Shown here one piece after another: positions 49,210 through 62,026 of a DNA stretch of 64,000 bases. A program made the position numbers and the translations under genes. Each line of letters starts with the position of its first letter. Position 1 is the stretch's first letter. A model generated the notes under the pieces. The model was not told the origin of the DNA. It did no database searches and saw only the letters and a list, made by a program, of their open reading frames with translations. Location: NCBI RefSeq assembly GCF_002893095.1, contig NZ_PKQQ01000003.1, forward strand, positions 124,001 through 188,000, read 5' to 3'. Origin of the DNA: Stenotrophomonas sp. VV52 (GTDB lineage: Bacteria > Pseudomonadota > Gammaproteobacteria > Xanthomonadales > Xanthomonadaceae).

Positions 49210-51277
49210 TCTCGCCAGCCTCTACGACATTCACGGCGACACCGGCCGCTTCGGCAACGATCTCGATAGCGACAGCGGCTGGTGGCTCCAAGGCAACAAG
49301 ATTGCCATGGGCCAACCAGCGCAAGCCCTCCGAAATGTAGCGGGGCACGTTCCAGTCCGTTTGCTCGATTGCATGCTCCAGAGCGAACGTCGACTTTTTC
49401 TGCTCAGCGGCGTACTCATAGGCGAGTTCGGCGGCATCCCCGTCACCAAGTGGAAAGCGGTCAAGGTTTGCAAGAATGAATGCATCTTCAAAGCTACGCG
49501 CGCACGGCCCGCCGTCTGCCTCGGGGATCTGGTAGGCGAGCCGACGAAGGCCGACCATCTTTTGAGCTGCCGTTTTTGCCAATAGTGCCGCTGGCGAAAC
49601 ATCATTCTCGAACCAAGCCTTGATGCAGCCGTTGCTCGTAAATTCGCCCTCCGCGACGGGCACGGCCAGGCGCTTCCCGTTCTCGTTGGATTTCACTGCG
49701 TCGATGTCGGTGATGATCAGTGAGCGCAGTTCGAGGAAGGTCAGAAGATTGAAGAACCGGTGCGCGTAAGCGCCTCCCACCTCCATCACTGTTAGATACT
49801 GGCTCGCAAGCTGTGGTTGACCGGCCGCCGCGGCATCAGTCTTGCGAATCATGGCCGGAAGCAGGAGCCGCTCAGAGGTACCTTCGATGAGGATGGCCTT
49901 GTCGGCGAAGAACAGATCGCAGCGCGTCAGGGTCAGATACTGGTGCAAAAACTCCCGATCGGGCACAGGCGCGTCGCCCATTCCAAGTCGCAGGTCCTTA
50001 ATGACCGACCGGCGCATGCCTTCGCCGTCTGGAACTGACAAGAAATAGCGCATAGACTCGAAGCGCGCTTCGTTCGCCATGTGTGGTGAATGGGTGGTCA
50101 CAACGAACTGCACCGGCCAGGGGCGGTTTTCGTTGAGCTTTGCCACGAACGCGCTTGTGATCTGGTCGAGTTGGCGGATGAAGACCTCTTGCATTTGGGG
50201 GTGCAGGTGGGCCTCCGGCTCCTCAATGAAAACTAGATGAACTCCGACAGCCGACGGCCTTGCCTGATACTCGCGAAAAAAGCGCAGCAGCTGTAGAAGC
50301 ATATAAACGAGGTTGCGCACCCCGAGACCATTGTAAGTCTCGGGCAACGTCACGCCATTCACGCCCAAATAGCGAACCTTGGTGTGGTCGTTGAGCAGCT
50401 TATCTACATCAAAGCTGGTTTCGGTAACCAAGCCGGGGTCGGCTAGCCCCGGATAGCCGAATAGATCGAACGTGGGCAGCAGAGAGGTCAGCTTCGCATT
50501 GAAGCGAGCATGCAGGTCACCCTGGATCTGCTCCACCGCCGTCTTTAACTGTTCGGCGGTGCTGCGCTTTTCCGGGTCGAGCGGATCCGTCAATGCCGAT
50601 TGAAAGAGGACTTCGACAACTTTGCCAAGCACATCGCGCTCGCGGTGGGTGTCATCGTCCAGTCCCCGTTGTGCGTTGATGAAGCCCCCGTGGACCAGTG
50701 CGGTAAGCGTCTTTGGCTCCAAAGCCTTGCGATTGGTTGGATCGTTGGGATCGACCGCCTCAAGTGACGACGAATAGGCTGCCGGCAACCTGCTCCCGAG
50801 CGCGCGAAACAGAGTGCTACGGTGGGCGACCAGATCTTCGCCTGCCCTGACGATCCCGGCGAACAGCGCTTCGGCCGCTGTCGGGCGCGGACCAAAGGTG
50901 AGAACCAACCGCGCCACTGCACAGTCTGGATTGAGATCGATAATGCAGTCGCTGAGCGGCCCTAGATCGGCTGCTTCGACATCATAGGAAATGTCAAGAG
51001 AGATTGTGATTGATGGAAGATGCCCGAGCACATCGGGAGCATCTGCGCCGGCCCGGAACGCCTCGAAGGCCGTCCAAAAGCATTCATGGCAACCGAGGGA
51101 AAAATCCTCCAACCTGAACGTCAGAGTTCGCTCGGAAAGGAGACGGCGGAACAGCTCGGCTATTGAAGTCTTTCCGCTGTTGTTGCGGCCGACGATCAGC
51201 GTCGTTCGCTCCTCTAGCCCGATCGCGACCTTCCTCAAGAGTCGAAAATTCTCAATCTCTACATGCTTGATGCGCAT
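49202..51277 (-). CDS. OLD-family ATP-dependent endonuclease (GajA-like, class 2 OLD)
   Basis: 691 residues. The N-terminal ABC-type ATPase has Walker A VGRNNSGKTS (29-38), a long helical insertion, and Walker B VFIEEPEAHLHPQ followed by TTHSPH. The C-terminal Toprim nuclease has AILIEGTSERLLLP (the E-G-x-x-E motif) and IITDIDAV (DxD). Together with the overlapping UvrD gene downstream it forms a Gabija-like/class 2 OLD system that nicks or cleaves phage DNA when nucleotides are depleted. It is longer than typical GajA, so assignment to Gabija proper is not certain. Confidence 0.87.
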   Translation of the reverse strand: MRIKHVEIENFRLLRKVAIGLEERTTLIVGRNNSGKTSIAELFRRLLSERTLTFRLEDFSLGCHECFWTAFEAFRAGADAPDVLGHLPSITISLDISYDVEAADLGPLSDCIIDLNPDCAVARLVLTFGPRPTAAEALFAGIVRAGEDLVAHRSTLFRALGSRLPAAYSSSLEAVDPNDPTNRKALEPKTLTALVHGGFINAQRGLDDDTHRERDVLGKVVEVLFQSALTDPLDPEKRSTAEQLKTAVEQIQGDLHARFNAKLTSLLPTFDLFGYPGLADPGLVTETSFDVDKLLNDHTKVRYLGVNGVTLPETYNGLGVRNLVYMLLQLLRFFREYQARPSAVGVHLVFIEEPEAHLHPQMQEVFIRQLDQITSAFVAKLNENRPWPVQFVVTTHSPHMANEARFESMRYFLSVPDGEGMRRSVIKDLRLGMGDAPVPDREFLHQYLTLTRCDLFFADKAILIEGTSERLLLPAMIRKTDAAAAGQPQLASQYLTVMEVGGAYAHRFFNLLTFLELRSLIITDIDAVKSNENGKRLAVPVAEGEFTSNGCIKAWFENDVSPAALLAKTAAQKMVGLRRLAYQIPEADGGPCARSFEDAFILANLDRFPLGDGDAAELAYEYAAEQKKSTFALEHAIEQTDWNVPRYISEGLRWLAHGNLVALEPPAAVAIEIVAEAAGVAVNVVEAGENG

Positions 51278-51300
51278 TTGGACTTGCTTCCCTTCCTTGT

Positions 51301-51666
51301 TTACGAAGTCAGCACAATGACGCCCGCTATAGCAACTGCGGTAGTTTGGCTCGCGCTCACCAGCCAGTGGGCGATCCCCTGTTCGTCCGCGATCGTCACC
51401 AATCTGCGATGTAACACAACGGTTGGCGCGCCTGTCCGCTTACGCACGACCTCGACATCCCTAAACGCGATGCCGTCAGCCGCGACTGTGCCAAGCGCTT
51501 TCTACACAGCCTCCTTAATGGCGAATCGCAAGGCAAGCCTCCCGATCCGGTTTCCGCCTTCATCGACAGTGGCCAGTTTCCCCAGTGTGAAGTACCGATC
51601 CAAGAAGCCCCCTGCCTGTTTGATCATCAGGCGGGAAAAACCGCCATGTCGAAGACATCCACCCAT
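51301..51666 (-). pseudogene. acpS-like 4'-phosphopantetheinyl transferase, decayed
   Basis: In one minus-strand frame GGFLDRYFTLGKL, then GRLALRFAIKEAV, a TAG stop (51504-51502), then KALGTVAADGIAFRDVEVV and HWLVSASQTTAVAIAGV follow AcpS closely, including the metal-binding F-x-x-KEA motif. The N-terminus (VDVFDMAVF) lies in a different frame, indicating a frameshift near 51640. The usual SLSH motif is SASQ. It therefore cannot encode a full enzyme. The housekeeping acpS must lie elsewhere. It ends 23 bases before the OLD nuclease gene. Confidence 0.7.
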
Positions 51667-51942
51667 GGGCAACAGCGCTCCCGAACTCCAAAACCTGATG
51701 CTTGCCTGGAAAGCCTAATGAAACAAGCTTTCCAGGGGAGACATTTACCGTCAAAGACCGTCTGATCTCAATAGTAAACGGGAGGGTCTCAATCCGACCT
51801 CCGGTTCTTACCGTCAGTTCTACCGCCAACGCGTTTTGCTGGCCGGCGACAGTCGCCCATCGCCACCGCATCGGATTTCTTTCAAAATAAACACGTTAAG
51901 TCAGTTTTCCGATAGCTGACGATAGTTCCGAAGGACCCGATT
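51667..51942. other. Right end of the accessory island, no recognised gene
   Basis: About 275 bases between the acpS-like pseudogene and guaA. A minus-strand frame from 51871 reads MRWRWATVAGQQNALAVEL but runs into the pseudogene in another frame. I see no known domain, tRNA or direct repeat in it. Confidence 0.4.
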
Positions 51943-53508
<1,566 letters not shown>

Positions 53509-53612
53509 GGCGCCCAAGAAGAACAGGTGGGAAATCTGAGAAACAAAATTCAATGGCAGATAGAGAAAGAGGAACGGGAATCAGCTTCCTCGTTCCTCTC
53601 TGCCCCTCCGCA

Positions 53613-55100
<1,488 letters not shown>

Positions 55101-55166
55101 TTACCCTGATTTGGCCCCGATGGGCAGGGGCCAGATGCGACGCTGTGTCGCGCCGCGTGTCGCCAT

Positions 55167-56042
55167 TCAGGACGCTTCGGCGGCCTCAATCGTATTCTGC
55201 ATCAGGGTGGCCACGGTCATCGGCCCTACCCCACCCGGCACCGGGGTGATCCAGCTGGCGCGCTGCGCGGCCGCGTCGAAGCCCACGTCGCCGACCAGGC
55301 GGCCGTCGTCCAGGCGGTTGATGCCCACGTCGATCACCACCGCGCCCGGCTTGACCCACTCGCCCGGCACGATCCCCGGGCGGCCCACCGCGACCACCAG
55401 GATGTCGGCGTTGCGCACCGACTGCTCCAGCACGTCCTTGGGGGTGAACTTGTGGCAGCTGGTCACCGTGCAGCCAGCGATCAGCAGTTCCAGGCCCATC
55501 GGTCGGCCCACGTGGTTGCTCACGCCGACGATGGTGGCGTTGCGGCCGCGCACCGGCTGGTCGGTATGGCCGAGCAGCGTGGTGATGCCGCGCGGGGTGC
55601 ACGGGCGCAGGCCGAATTCGCGCAGCGCCAGGTGGCCGACGTTTTCCGGATGGAAGCCGTCCACGTCCTTGCGCGGGTCGATACGATGGATCAGGCGGCT
55701 GGCATCGGGAATGCCCGGCAGCGGCAGCTGCACCAGGATGCCGTGGATCTTCGGGTCGGCATTGAGCTGGTCGATCAGGGTGAGCAGCTGGGCTTCGCTG
55801 GTGCCGGCCGGCAGGTCGTAGTCGAACGCTTCGATGCCGACCTTCTCGGCCGCGCGGCGCTTGTTGCGCACGTACACGGTCGAAGCCGGGTCGCCGCCGA
55901 CCAGCACCACGGCCAGCCCCGGCCGGCTGCCACCGGCAGCCAGGCGGGCGTCCACGCGCACCTTCAGGCTGTCCAGCAGGTCTTCGGCGATGCGGCGTCC
56001 GTCCAGGATGCGGGCGGAATGGGGGGCGGCGGAGTCGGTCAT
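55167..56042 (-). CDS. folD: Bifunctional methylenetetrahydrofolate dehydrogenase / cyclohydrolase
   Basis: 291 residues. The substrate domain includes [20 protein letters not shown] with the catalytic Lys, [10 protein letters not shown], and [11 protein letters not shown]. The NADP domain has [17 protein letters not shown] and [19 protein letters not shown]. It interconverts one-carbon folates for purine synthesis, in keeping with the guaB-guaA neighbours. Confidence 0.96.
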   Translation of the reverse strand: MTDSAAPHSARILDGRRIAEDLLDSLKVRVDARLAAGGSRPGLAVVLVGGDPASTVYVRNKRRAAEKVGIEAFDYDLPAGTSEAQLLTLIDQLNADPKIHGILVQLPLPGIPDASRLIHRIDPRKDVDGFHPENVGHLALREFGLRPCTPRGITTLLGHTDQPVRGRNATIVGVSNHVGRPMGLELLIAGCTVTSCHKFTPKDVLEQSVRNADILVVAVGRPGIVPGEWVKPGAVVIDVGINRLDDGRLVGDVGFDAAAQRASWITPVPGGVGPMTVATLMQNTIEAAEAS

Positions 56043-56123
56043 CGGGCGTGCGGCGTGGGGCGGCGGGGAGCGTATTGTCCTTCATTAGCGGGATGCCGAA
56101 CACCTTCGGGCCAGCGACCGCCG

Positions 56124-56197
56124 GTAGTGCCGGCCGCTGGCCGGCTCTTCGGGCTGCCGGAAGGTAATGCGAGGAGCCGGCCGGCGGCCGGCACTAC
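56124..56197. repeat. Inverted pair of SMAG-type palindromes
   Basis: A GTAG-headed copy at 56124-56146 (core GCCGGCC GCT GGCCGGC) faces a reverse-oriented copy at 56175-56197, separated by 28 bases. The TAG stop of the antiporter gene (56196-56194) comes from the GTAG of the second copy. Confidence 0.8.
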
Positions 56198-58020
56198 TCT
56201 TCGTCTGGGACTTCGTCGGCGTTGAGGGTGCGCGCCTTGCGCTTTGGCGCGGTAAACGGCGTCGGGGTCGGCACGCCGGGCAGCGCGCTGCCGAACACCA
56301 TGTGGGCGCCCGCACGCAGGTCGCCACCGGCCATTTCCAGTTCGAAACGCTCGGCGTCGCGCTCGCGGATCTGTTCGGCGATCTCGCGTGCGTCGTCGGC
56401 GTCGGCGCCGAGCTCCATCAATGCGGCCTGGCCGAACTGCAGGGCCGATTCGAAGGTTTCGCGGATCTGATAGTCGACGCCCGCATGGATCAGGCGCAGC
56501 GAATGTTCGCGGTCGAACGAACGCACCAGCAGCTTGGCCTGCGGGAATTCGTGTTTCGCCAGTTCCACGATGCGGTCGGCGTCGACGTCGCTGTTGACGC
56601 AGATCGCAATCGCACGCGCAGTGGCGGCGCCGGAGGCATGCAGCACGTCCAGGCGGGTGCCATCACCGTAGTAGATCTTGAAGCCGAAGCGCTCGGCGTT
56701 GTGGATCATGTCCACGTCGTTGTCGATGATGGTCACGTCCACGTCGCGCGCCAGCAGCGACTGGCTGGCGACCTGGCCGAAACGACCGAAACCGATCATC
56801 AGCACGCTGCCGGACATGCCCTCGGCGGTGTCCACCCCTTCCAGCGACACTTCGCGCGCCGGCATCAACCTGTCGTGCAGCAGCACGAACAGCGGGGTCA
56901 GCGCCATCGAGAGGACCACGATGGCGGTCAGGTTGGCATTGACCTCCACCCCGATCACCCCCGCGGTGGCCGCGGCCGAGAACAGCACGAACGCGAACTC
57001 GCCGCCCTGCGCCATCACCACGCCACGGTCCAGCGCCTGGCGGTGGTCGCTGCCCAGCAGGCGCGCCACGGTGTAGATGCAGACCGCCTTGGCCAGCATC
57101 AGCGCCAGCACGCCGGACACGATCAGCGGCCAGTTGTTGGCGACCACGGTCAGGTCCAGCGCCATGCCCACGCTGAGGAAGAACAGGCCGAGCAGGATGC
57201 CGCGGAACGGCTCGATATCCGCTTCGATCTGGTGGCGGAAGGTCGACTCGCTCAGCAGCACGCCGGCGAGGAACGCGCCCATTGCCATCGAGAGGCCGCC
57301 CAGTTGCATCAGCAGCGCCGCACCCAGCACCACAAGCAGTGCGGCGGCGGTCATCACCTCACGCGCCTTGGCCGCCGCCAGGATGCGGAACAGCGGGTTG
57401 AGCAGGAAGCGCCCCACCAGCACCAGGCCGATGATCGCGCCGGCGGCAATGGCCACGCTGAGCCAGCGCGAACCCGCGCCGGCGTCGGCCTGCACCGGCG
57501 CCATGAACGCCACCACGGCCAGCAGCGGCACGATCAGCAGGTCTTCGAACAGCAGGATCGAGACGATCTTCTGCCCCGAGGGCAGCGCGATGTCGCCGCG
57601 CTCGGCCAGCAGCTGCATCACCACCGCGGTGGAGGTCAGCACGAAACCGGCCGCGCCGATGAAGGCCACCGGCAGCGGGAAGCCGAACAGCATGCACACG
57701 CCGGTGAGCACCGCACCGCAGACCACGATCTGCAGGGTGCCCAGGCCGAAGATTTCGGTGCGCAGGCTCCACAGGTGCGAAGGACGCATTTCCAGTCCGA
57801 TCACGAACAGGAACATCACCACGCCGAGTTCGGCGGTATGCAGGATCGCCTGTGGGTCGGAGAACCAGCCGAAGCCGAACGGTCCGATCGCCAGGCCGGC
57901 GGCGAAGTAGCCCAGCACCGAGCCCAGTCCCAGCCGGCGGAACAGCGGCACCATCACCACGGCCGCACCCAGCAGGGCGACTACCTTCACCAGTTCACTG
58001 GCACCTGCTTCCACCGCCAT
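56194..58020 (-). CDS. Kef-type K+/H+ antiporter (CPA2 family) with TrkA-N domain
   Basis: 608 residues. About twelve transmembrane helices occupy residues 1-380, including the CPA2 region around GVLLSESTFRHQIEADIEPF. A cytosolic NAD-binding TrkA-N domain follows, with VLMIGFGRFGQVASQSLLAR, VTIIDNDVDMI and YYGDGTRLDVL. The C-terminal 80 residues are charged. The protein resembles KefB/KefC, which efflux potassium in response to glutathione adducts. Neither KefF nor KefG is encoded nearby. Its stop codon falls in a SMAG repeat. Confidence 0.88.
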   Translation of the reverse strand: MAVEAGASELVKVVALLGAAVVMVPLFRRLGLGSVLGYFAAGLAIGPFGFGWFSDPQAILHTAELGVVMFLFVIGLEMRPSHLWSLRTEIFGLGTLQIVVCGAVLTGVCMLFGFPLPVAFIGAAGFVLTSTAVVMQLLAERGDIALPSGQKIVSILLFEDLLIVPLLAVVAFMAPVQADAGAGSRWLSVAIAAGAIIGLVLVGRFLLNPLFRILAAAKAREVMTAAALLVVLGAALLMQLGGLSMAMGAFLAGVLLSESTFRHQIEADIEPFRGILLGLFFLSVGMALDLTVVANNWPLIVSGVLALMLAKAVCIYTVARLLGSDHRQALDRGVVMAQGGEFAFVLFSAAATAGVIGVEVNANLTAIVVLSMALTPLFVLLHDRLMPAREVSLEGVDTAEGMSGSVLMIGFGRFGQVASQSLLARDVDVTIIDNDVDMIHNAERFGFKIYYGDGTRLDVLHASGAATARAIAICVNSDVDADRIVELAKHEFPQAKLLVRSFDREHSLRLIHAGVDYQIRETFESALQFGQAALMELGADADDAREIAEQIRERDAERFELEMAGGDLRAGAHMVFGSALPGVPTPTPFTAPKRKARTLNADEVPDEE

Positions 58021-58147
58021 GCGGTTGTTCCCTGTAAATCCGATCAGCCGTCACGATAGGACAAGTTGACGCAGGGACATAGCACGCCGGTGCGCAGGAT
58101 CGTGCCGGGAATGGAACGATAGGCCATAAAAGCGCCAGGTCATTCCA

Positions 58148-59287
58148 CTAACTGCTACTGCAAAACGCCGTGTAGTCGATGTATCCGGGGAACGCCTGCC
58201 CCGGCGCACATACCGGGCACGCCGGGTCCGGCGCCAGCCGGATTTCGCGGAAGCGCATTGCCAGCGCATCGAAGGTCAACAACCGGCCGACGAGCGGCTC
58301 GCCGATGCCCAGCAGCAGCTTGAGCACTTCGGTGGCCTGCAGCAGGCCGACCATGCCCGGCAGCACGCCGAGCACGCCGGCTTCGGCGCAGTTGGGCGCG
58401 AACTCCGGCGGGGGTGGTTCCGGGAACAGGCAGCGGTAACACGGTGCGTGGCCGCGCTGGCGGCCGGCATCGAACACCGACACCTGGCCGGTGAAGCGCT
58501 CCACCGCGCCATACACCAGCGGTATGCCGTGCTTGATGCACGCATCGTTGAGCAGGTAGCGCAGCGGGAAGTTGTCCGAGCCGTCCAGCACCACGTCCAC
58601 GCCTTCCAGCAGGGCGTCGATGTTGTCCGAGGTGACGCGCGCCTGCACGGCGTCCACGTCCAGGCGTGGATTGAGCGCCAACAGTCGTTCCCGCGCCGAC
58701 AGCACCTTGGGCTGGCCGACGCTGGCGTCGGTGTGCAGGATCTGCCGGTGCAGGTTGCTGCGGTCGACGACGTCGTCGTCGGCGATGCGCAGGTGCCCTA
58801 CCCCGGCAGCGGCCAGGTAGAAGGCGGCGGGCGAGCCGAGGCCCCCGGCGCCGAGCAGCAGCACGCGCGCGCCCAGCAGCGCCTGCTGGCCGGCCACGCC
58901 AACCTGGGGCAGCAGCAGGTGTCGCGAGTAGCGTTCGTTGAAGTCGCGTTCGTCATCGCTCTGCAGCGGTTGCACCAGTGGCAGGCCGGCGGAGCGCCAG
59001 GCGGTGGTGCCGCCGTGGACCGAGGCGATGCGGGTGTAGCCGAGGTCGTGCAGGGCCGTTGCCGTGTCGAGCGAGCGCTTGCCGCTCTGGCAGATCAGCA
59101 GGATCTCGCGGTCGAGTGCCGGGAGGTGCGCGGTGGGCTCGGCCTGGAGGTCGCCCTGCGCGATACCCCGCGCGCCTTCGGCCATGCCGGTGGCGCGCTC
59201 GTGCGCTTCGCGCACGTCGATCAGCAGCGCGCCGTGGAGGGCGCGTTGGTGGGCGTGTTCGGGGGTGATCTCGAGAATGGCGCTCAT
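58148..59287 (-). CDS. moeB: Rhodanese-ThiF/MoeB fusion (molybdopterin-synthase adenylyltransferase-like)
   Basis: 379 residues. An N-terminal rhodanese domain (1-105) has the active-site cysteine in LLICQSGKRS. The E1-like adenylyltransferase follows: ERYSRHLLLPQVGVAGQQAL, the nucleotide loop LLLGAGGLGSPAAFYLAAAG, DDDVVDRSNLHRQIL, CYRCLFPE and the zinc-binding C-P-V-C near the C-terminus. It activates a ubiquitin-like sulfur carrier (MoaD or ThiS type). In E. coli the rhodanese is a separate protein; here it is at the N-terminus, the reverse of MOCS3-type order. Confidence 0.87.
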   Translation of the reverse strand: MSAILEITPEHAHQRALHGALLIDVREAHERATGMAEGARGIAQGDLQAEPTAHLPALDREILLICQSGKRSLDTATALHDLGYTRIASVHGGTTAWRSAGLPLVQPLQSDDERDFNERYSRHLLLPQVGVAGQQALLGARVLLLGAGGLGSPAAFYLAAAGVGHLRIADDDVVDRSNLHRQILHTDASVGQPKVLSARERLLALNPRLDVDAVQARVTSDNIDALLEGVDVVLDGSDNFPLRYLLNDACIKHGIPLVYGAVERFTGQVSVFDAGRQRGHAPCYRCLFPEPPPPEFAPNCAEAGVLGVLPGMVGLLQATEVLKLLLGIGEPLVGRLLTFDALAMRFREIRLAPDPACPVCAPGQAFPGYIDYTAFCSSS

Positions 59288-59314
59288 GGCCACATTATCG
59301 CGCGCGCCCGGACG

Positions 59315-59382
59315 GTAGAGCCACGCTCTGCGTGGCTGTCGTACGTTCGGACGCCGCGAAGCCACGCAGGGCGTGGCTCTAC
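59315..59382. repeat. Inverted pair of SMAG-type palindromes
   Basis: A GTAG-headed copy at 59315-59337 (AGCCACGCTCTGCGTGGCT) is mirrored at 59360-59382. The pair lies between der and the rhodanese-MoeB gene and can form a long hairpin. Confidence 0.8.
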
Positions 59383-59407
59383 CGGGATCGTCGTATCCGG
59401 AGTCGCG

Positions 59408-60805
59408 TCAGCGGCCCTTTACGTGGCGGATGAGGCGCTTCTTCTTGGCGATCTGGCGCTCGGTCAGCTGGTTCTTCTTGCCTTCGTACGGGTTGGTACC
59501 CTCGCGGAAGATGAACTGCACCGGCGTGCCGATCAGCTTGAAGCGCTTGCGGAAGAAGTTCTCCAGGTAGCGCTTGTACGACTCCGGCAGTTCCTTCAGG
59601 CGGGTGCCGTGCACGATGAAGGTCGGCGGGTTGGAACCGCCCGGGTGCACGTAACGCAGCTTGGACACGTGGCCACGCACCGCCGGCGGCGGGTTGGTCT
59701 CGTAGGCGATTTCCAGCGCCTTGTTGACTTCGCTGGTGCTGAACTCGTGCGTGGCCGAGGCATGCGCCTGGTGGATCGCACGGAACAGCTCGCGCAGGCC
59801 CGAGCCATGCTTGGCCGAGATGCGCACGGTTTCCGCCCACGGCACGAAGCCGAGCTTGCGCGACACCAGGGTTTCGGCCTGCTCGCGCTGGTAGTCGGTC
59901 AGCCCGTCCCACTTGTTGATCGCCACCACCAGCGCACGCCCGGCATCGAGCACCGCGCCCAGCACGCTGGCGTCCTGGTCGGTCACGCCTTCGCCGGCGT
60001 CGAGCATCAGCACGGCTACCTGGCACTGCTCGATGGCCTGCAGGGTCTTGATCACGCTGAACTTCTCGACCACCTCTTCAACCCGCCCCTTGCGGCGCAG
60101 GCCGGCGGTGTCGATCAGGCGATACTGGCGGCCGTCGCGCTCCAGGTCCACCGCGATCGAGTCGCGGGTGGTACCCGGCACTTCGGACGCGATCATCCGC
60201 TCCTCGCCGAGGATGCGGTTGACCAGGGTCGACTTGCCCACGTTGGGGCGGCCGACGAAGGCGATGCGCATCCGGGCCGGATCGTTGTCCATCTCTTCGG
60301 CGCTGCCCTCTTCCGGCAGGCGCTGGACAACTTCCTCGAGCAGATCGTCCAGGCCCTGGCGATGCGCCGCCGACACGGTCAGCATTTCGCTGAAGCCGTA
60401 ACGGGCGAACTCGGAGCGGACGTTGTCTTCGTTGGTGCCGTCGATCTTGTTGATCAGCAGCAGGGTCGGCCGCGACAGCTTGCGCAGCCACGACAGGATC
60501 TCGTCATCCAACGCCGAGGTGCCGTCACGGGCATCGACCACGAACAGGATCAGGTCGGCTTCGGCAGCAGCGGCGCGGGCCTGGCGTGCGGTCGCACCAG
60601 CCAGGCCCTCTTCCTCTTCCGCGATACCGCCCGTGTCGACGACGAGGAAATGATTGTCCTCGTCCAGACGGCAGACACCATAGTTGCGGTCCCGGGTGAC
60701 GCCGGGCTGGTCATGGACCAGGGCGTCACGGGTACGGGTCAGCGCATTGAAAATGGTGGACTTGCCGACATTCGGCCGTCCAACCAGGGCGACCAAGGGC
60801 AGCAT
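59408..60805 (-). CDS. der: Ribosome assembly GTPase Der (EngA)
   Basis: 465 residues with two tandem GTPase domains. Each has a [10 protein letters not shown]-loop (near residues 8 and 185), DTGG / DTAG switch motifs and NKID / NKWD specificity motifs. A C-terminal KH-like domain includes [19 protein letters not shown]. It acts in 50S subunit maturation. It follows bamB by 12 bases in the same operon. Confidence 0.97.
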   Translation of the reverse strand: MLPLVALVGRPNVGKSTIFNALTRTRDALVHDQPGVTRDRNYGVCRLDEDNHFLVVDTGGIAEEEEGLAGATARQARAAAAEADLILFVVDARDGTSALDDEILSWLRKLSRPTLLLINKIDGTNEDNVRSEFARYGFSEMLTVSAAHRQGLDDLLEEVVQRLPEEGSAEEMDNDPARMRIAFVGRPNVGKSTLVNRILGEERMIASEVPGTTRDSIAVDLERDGRQYRLIDTAGLRRKGRVEEVVEKFSVIKTLQAIEQCQVAVLMLDAGEGVTDQDASVLGAVLDAGRALVVAINKWDGLTDYQREQAETLVSRKLGFVPWAETVRISAKHGSGLRELFRAIHQAHASATHEFSTSEVNKALEIAYETNPPPAVRGHVSKLRYVHPGGSNPPTFIVHGTRLKELPESYKRYLENFFRKRFKLIGTPVQFIFREGTNPYEGKKNQLTERQIAKKKRLIRHVKGR

Positions 60806-60817
60806 CGCGGTAACTCC

Positions 60818-62026
60818 TTATTGTGCCAACCGGAACGCGGTCAGCTTTCCATCAACGTTCTGCACCAGCAGAATCCCATCGGCGACCACTGGCTGCGCCA
60901 GCAGGGCATCGCCGCCACTCTTGGCGCGCCCGGCGAATTCGCCGTTGTCGGTGCGCAGCCAGTGCAGGTAGCCCTTGTAGTCACCGACTACAACGTAATC
61001 GCCCTGCACCACCGGCCCGGTCAGCGAGCGGCGGGCCAGCCCGGTCTGCGACCACATGGCCGTGCCACTGGTCTTGTCCAGGCCGAACACGCCACCCTTG
61101 TTGTCGGTGACGAACACATTGCCCGAGGTCAGGGCCACGCCACCGGCGCCGCCATGATCGCGTGCCCACAGCGGACGGCCGGTCGGGCCTTCGATCGCCA
61201 TGGTCTGGTTCTTGAAGCTGCTCACGAACAGGGTGTTGCCTTCCAGCACCGGGGCACCGTCCACGTCGGACATGCGCTCCAGCTCGGTACGGCCTTCGCC
61301 GTTGGCGACCATCTGGTCCCACACGGTGCGACCGTCCTGCATGGCCAGCGCGGCCACGCTGCCGTCATCGTTGCCGATGAACAGCACGCCCGGGCCGGCC
61401 ACCACCGGCGCGTTGCCGCGCACGGTCAGCGCAGGCAGTTCGCGCGGGTTGAACCACTTCTGGGTGCCGTTGCCGGCATCGAAGGCGGTCACCCGGCCAT
61501 CGTTGCTGCGCACGAACACGATGCCCTGGCCGACGGCCGGGGCGGAAATCACTTCACCGGGGACCTTGGCGCGCCACTTTTCGGTGCCGTCGTTGGCGTC
61601 CAGCGCGATCACCTGGCCATCCAGCGTACCGATCACCACCAGGCCTTCGCCGACGCCGGGGCCACCGGACAGGCGCAGCTTGGGCTGCTTCTTGACCTTG
61701 GCCGGCTCGTAGGTCCACACAGTCTTGCCGGTCTGAAGGTCCAGCGCATGCACGCCGCCGGTGATGGCCGCCGCGAACACGCGGCCGTCGGCCACGACCG
61801 GACCCTGGCGGACGCCAATGCGCTTCTCGCCCTTGCCCAGGTTGGTGCTCCAGACCTTGTCGACCTTCACGGTCGGCTCGAACTTGACCAGCTCAGCCGG
61901 TTCCAGCGCCTTCTTGGCCTCTGCGTCCTTGCCCGCGAACCAGCCCTTGACGGTGCTGCAGCCGGACAGCGCCACGCCCATCAGGACCAGGGTGGCAACG
62001 CGCTTGATCATGACCATCTGCTTCAT
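60818..62026 (-). CDS. bamB: Outer-membrane protein assembly factor BamB (lipoprotein)
   Basis: 402 residues. A lipoprotein signal peptide ends in the lipobox LSGC (Cys 23). The rest is an eight-bladed PQQ-like beta-propeller with repeats such as TVWTYEPAKV, VIALDANDGTEKWRAKVPGE and VTAFDAGNGTQKWF. It joins BamA in folding outer-membrane proteins. The start overlaps the yfgM stop by one base (TAATG). Confidence 0.95.
   Translation of the reverse strand: MKQMVMIKRVATLVLMGVALSGCSTVKGWFAGKDAEAKKALEPAELVKFEPTVKVDKVWSTNLGKGEKRIGVRQGPVVADGRVFAAAITGGVHALDLQTGKTVWTYEPAKVKKQPKLRLSGGPGVGEGLVVIGTLDGQVIALDANDGTEKWRAKVPGEVISAPAVGQGIVFVRSNDGRVTAFDAGNGTQKWFNPRELPALTVRGNAPVVAGPGVLFIGNDDGSVAALAMQDGRTVWDQMVANGEGRTELERMSDVDGAPVLEGNTLFVSSFKNQTMAIEGPTGRPLWARDHGGAGGVALTSGNVFVTDNKGGVFGLDKTSGTAMWSQTGLARRSLTGPVVQGDYVVVGDYKGYLHWLRTDNGEFAGRAKSGGDALLAQPVVADGILLVQNVDGKLTAFRLAQ

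Noticed and set aside
51263..51718. Plus-strand 151-codon ORF upstream of the OLD nuclease
   Set aside because: It is antisense to the acpS-like remnant, whose minus-strand frame shows real family motifs.
56167..58059. A 630-codon plus-strand ORF opposite the antiporter
   Set aside because: Low-complexity His/Gln/Arg-rich translation, antisense to an intact transporter gene with clear motifs.
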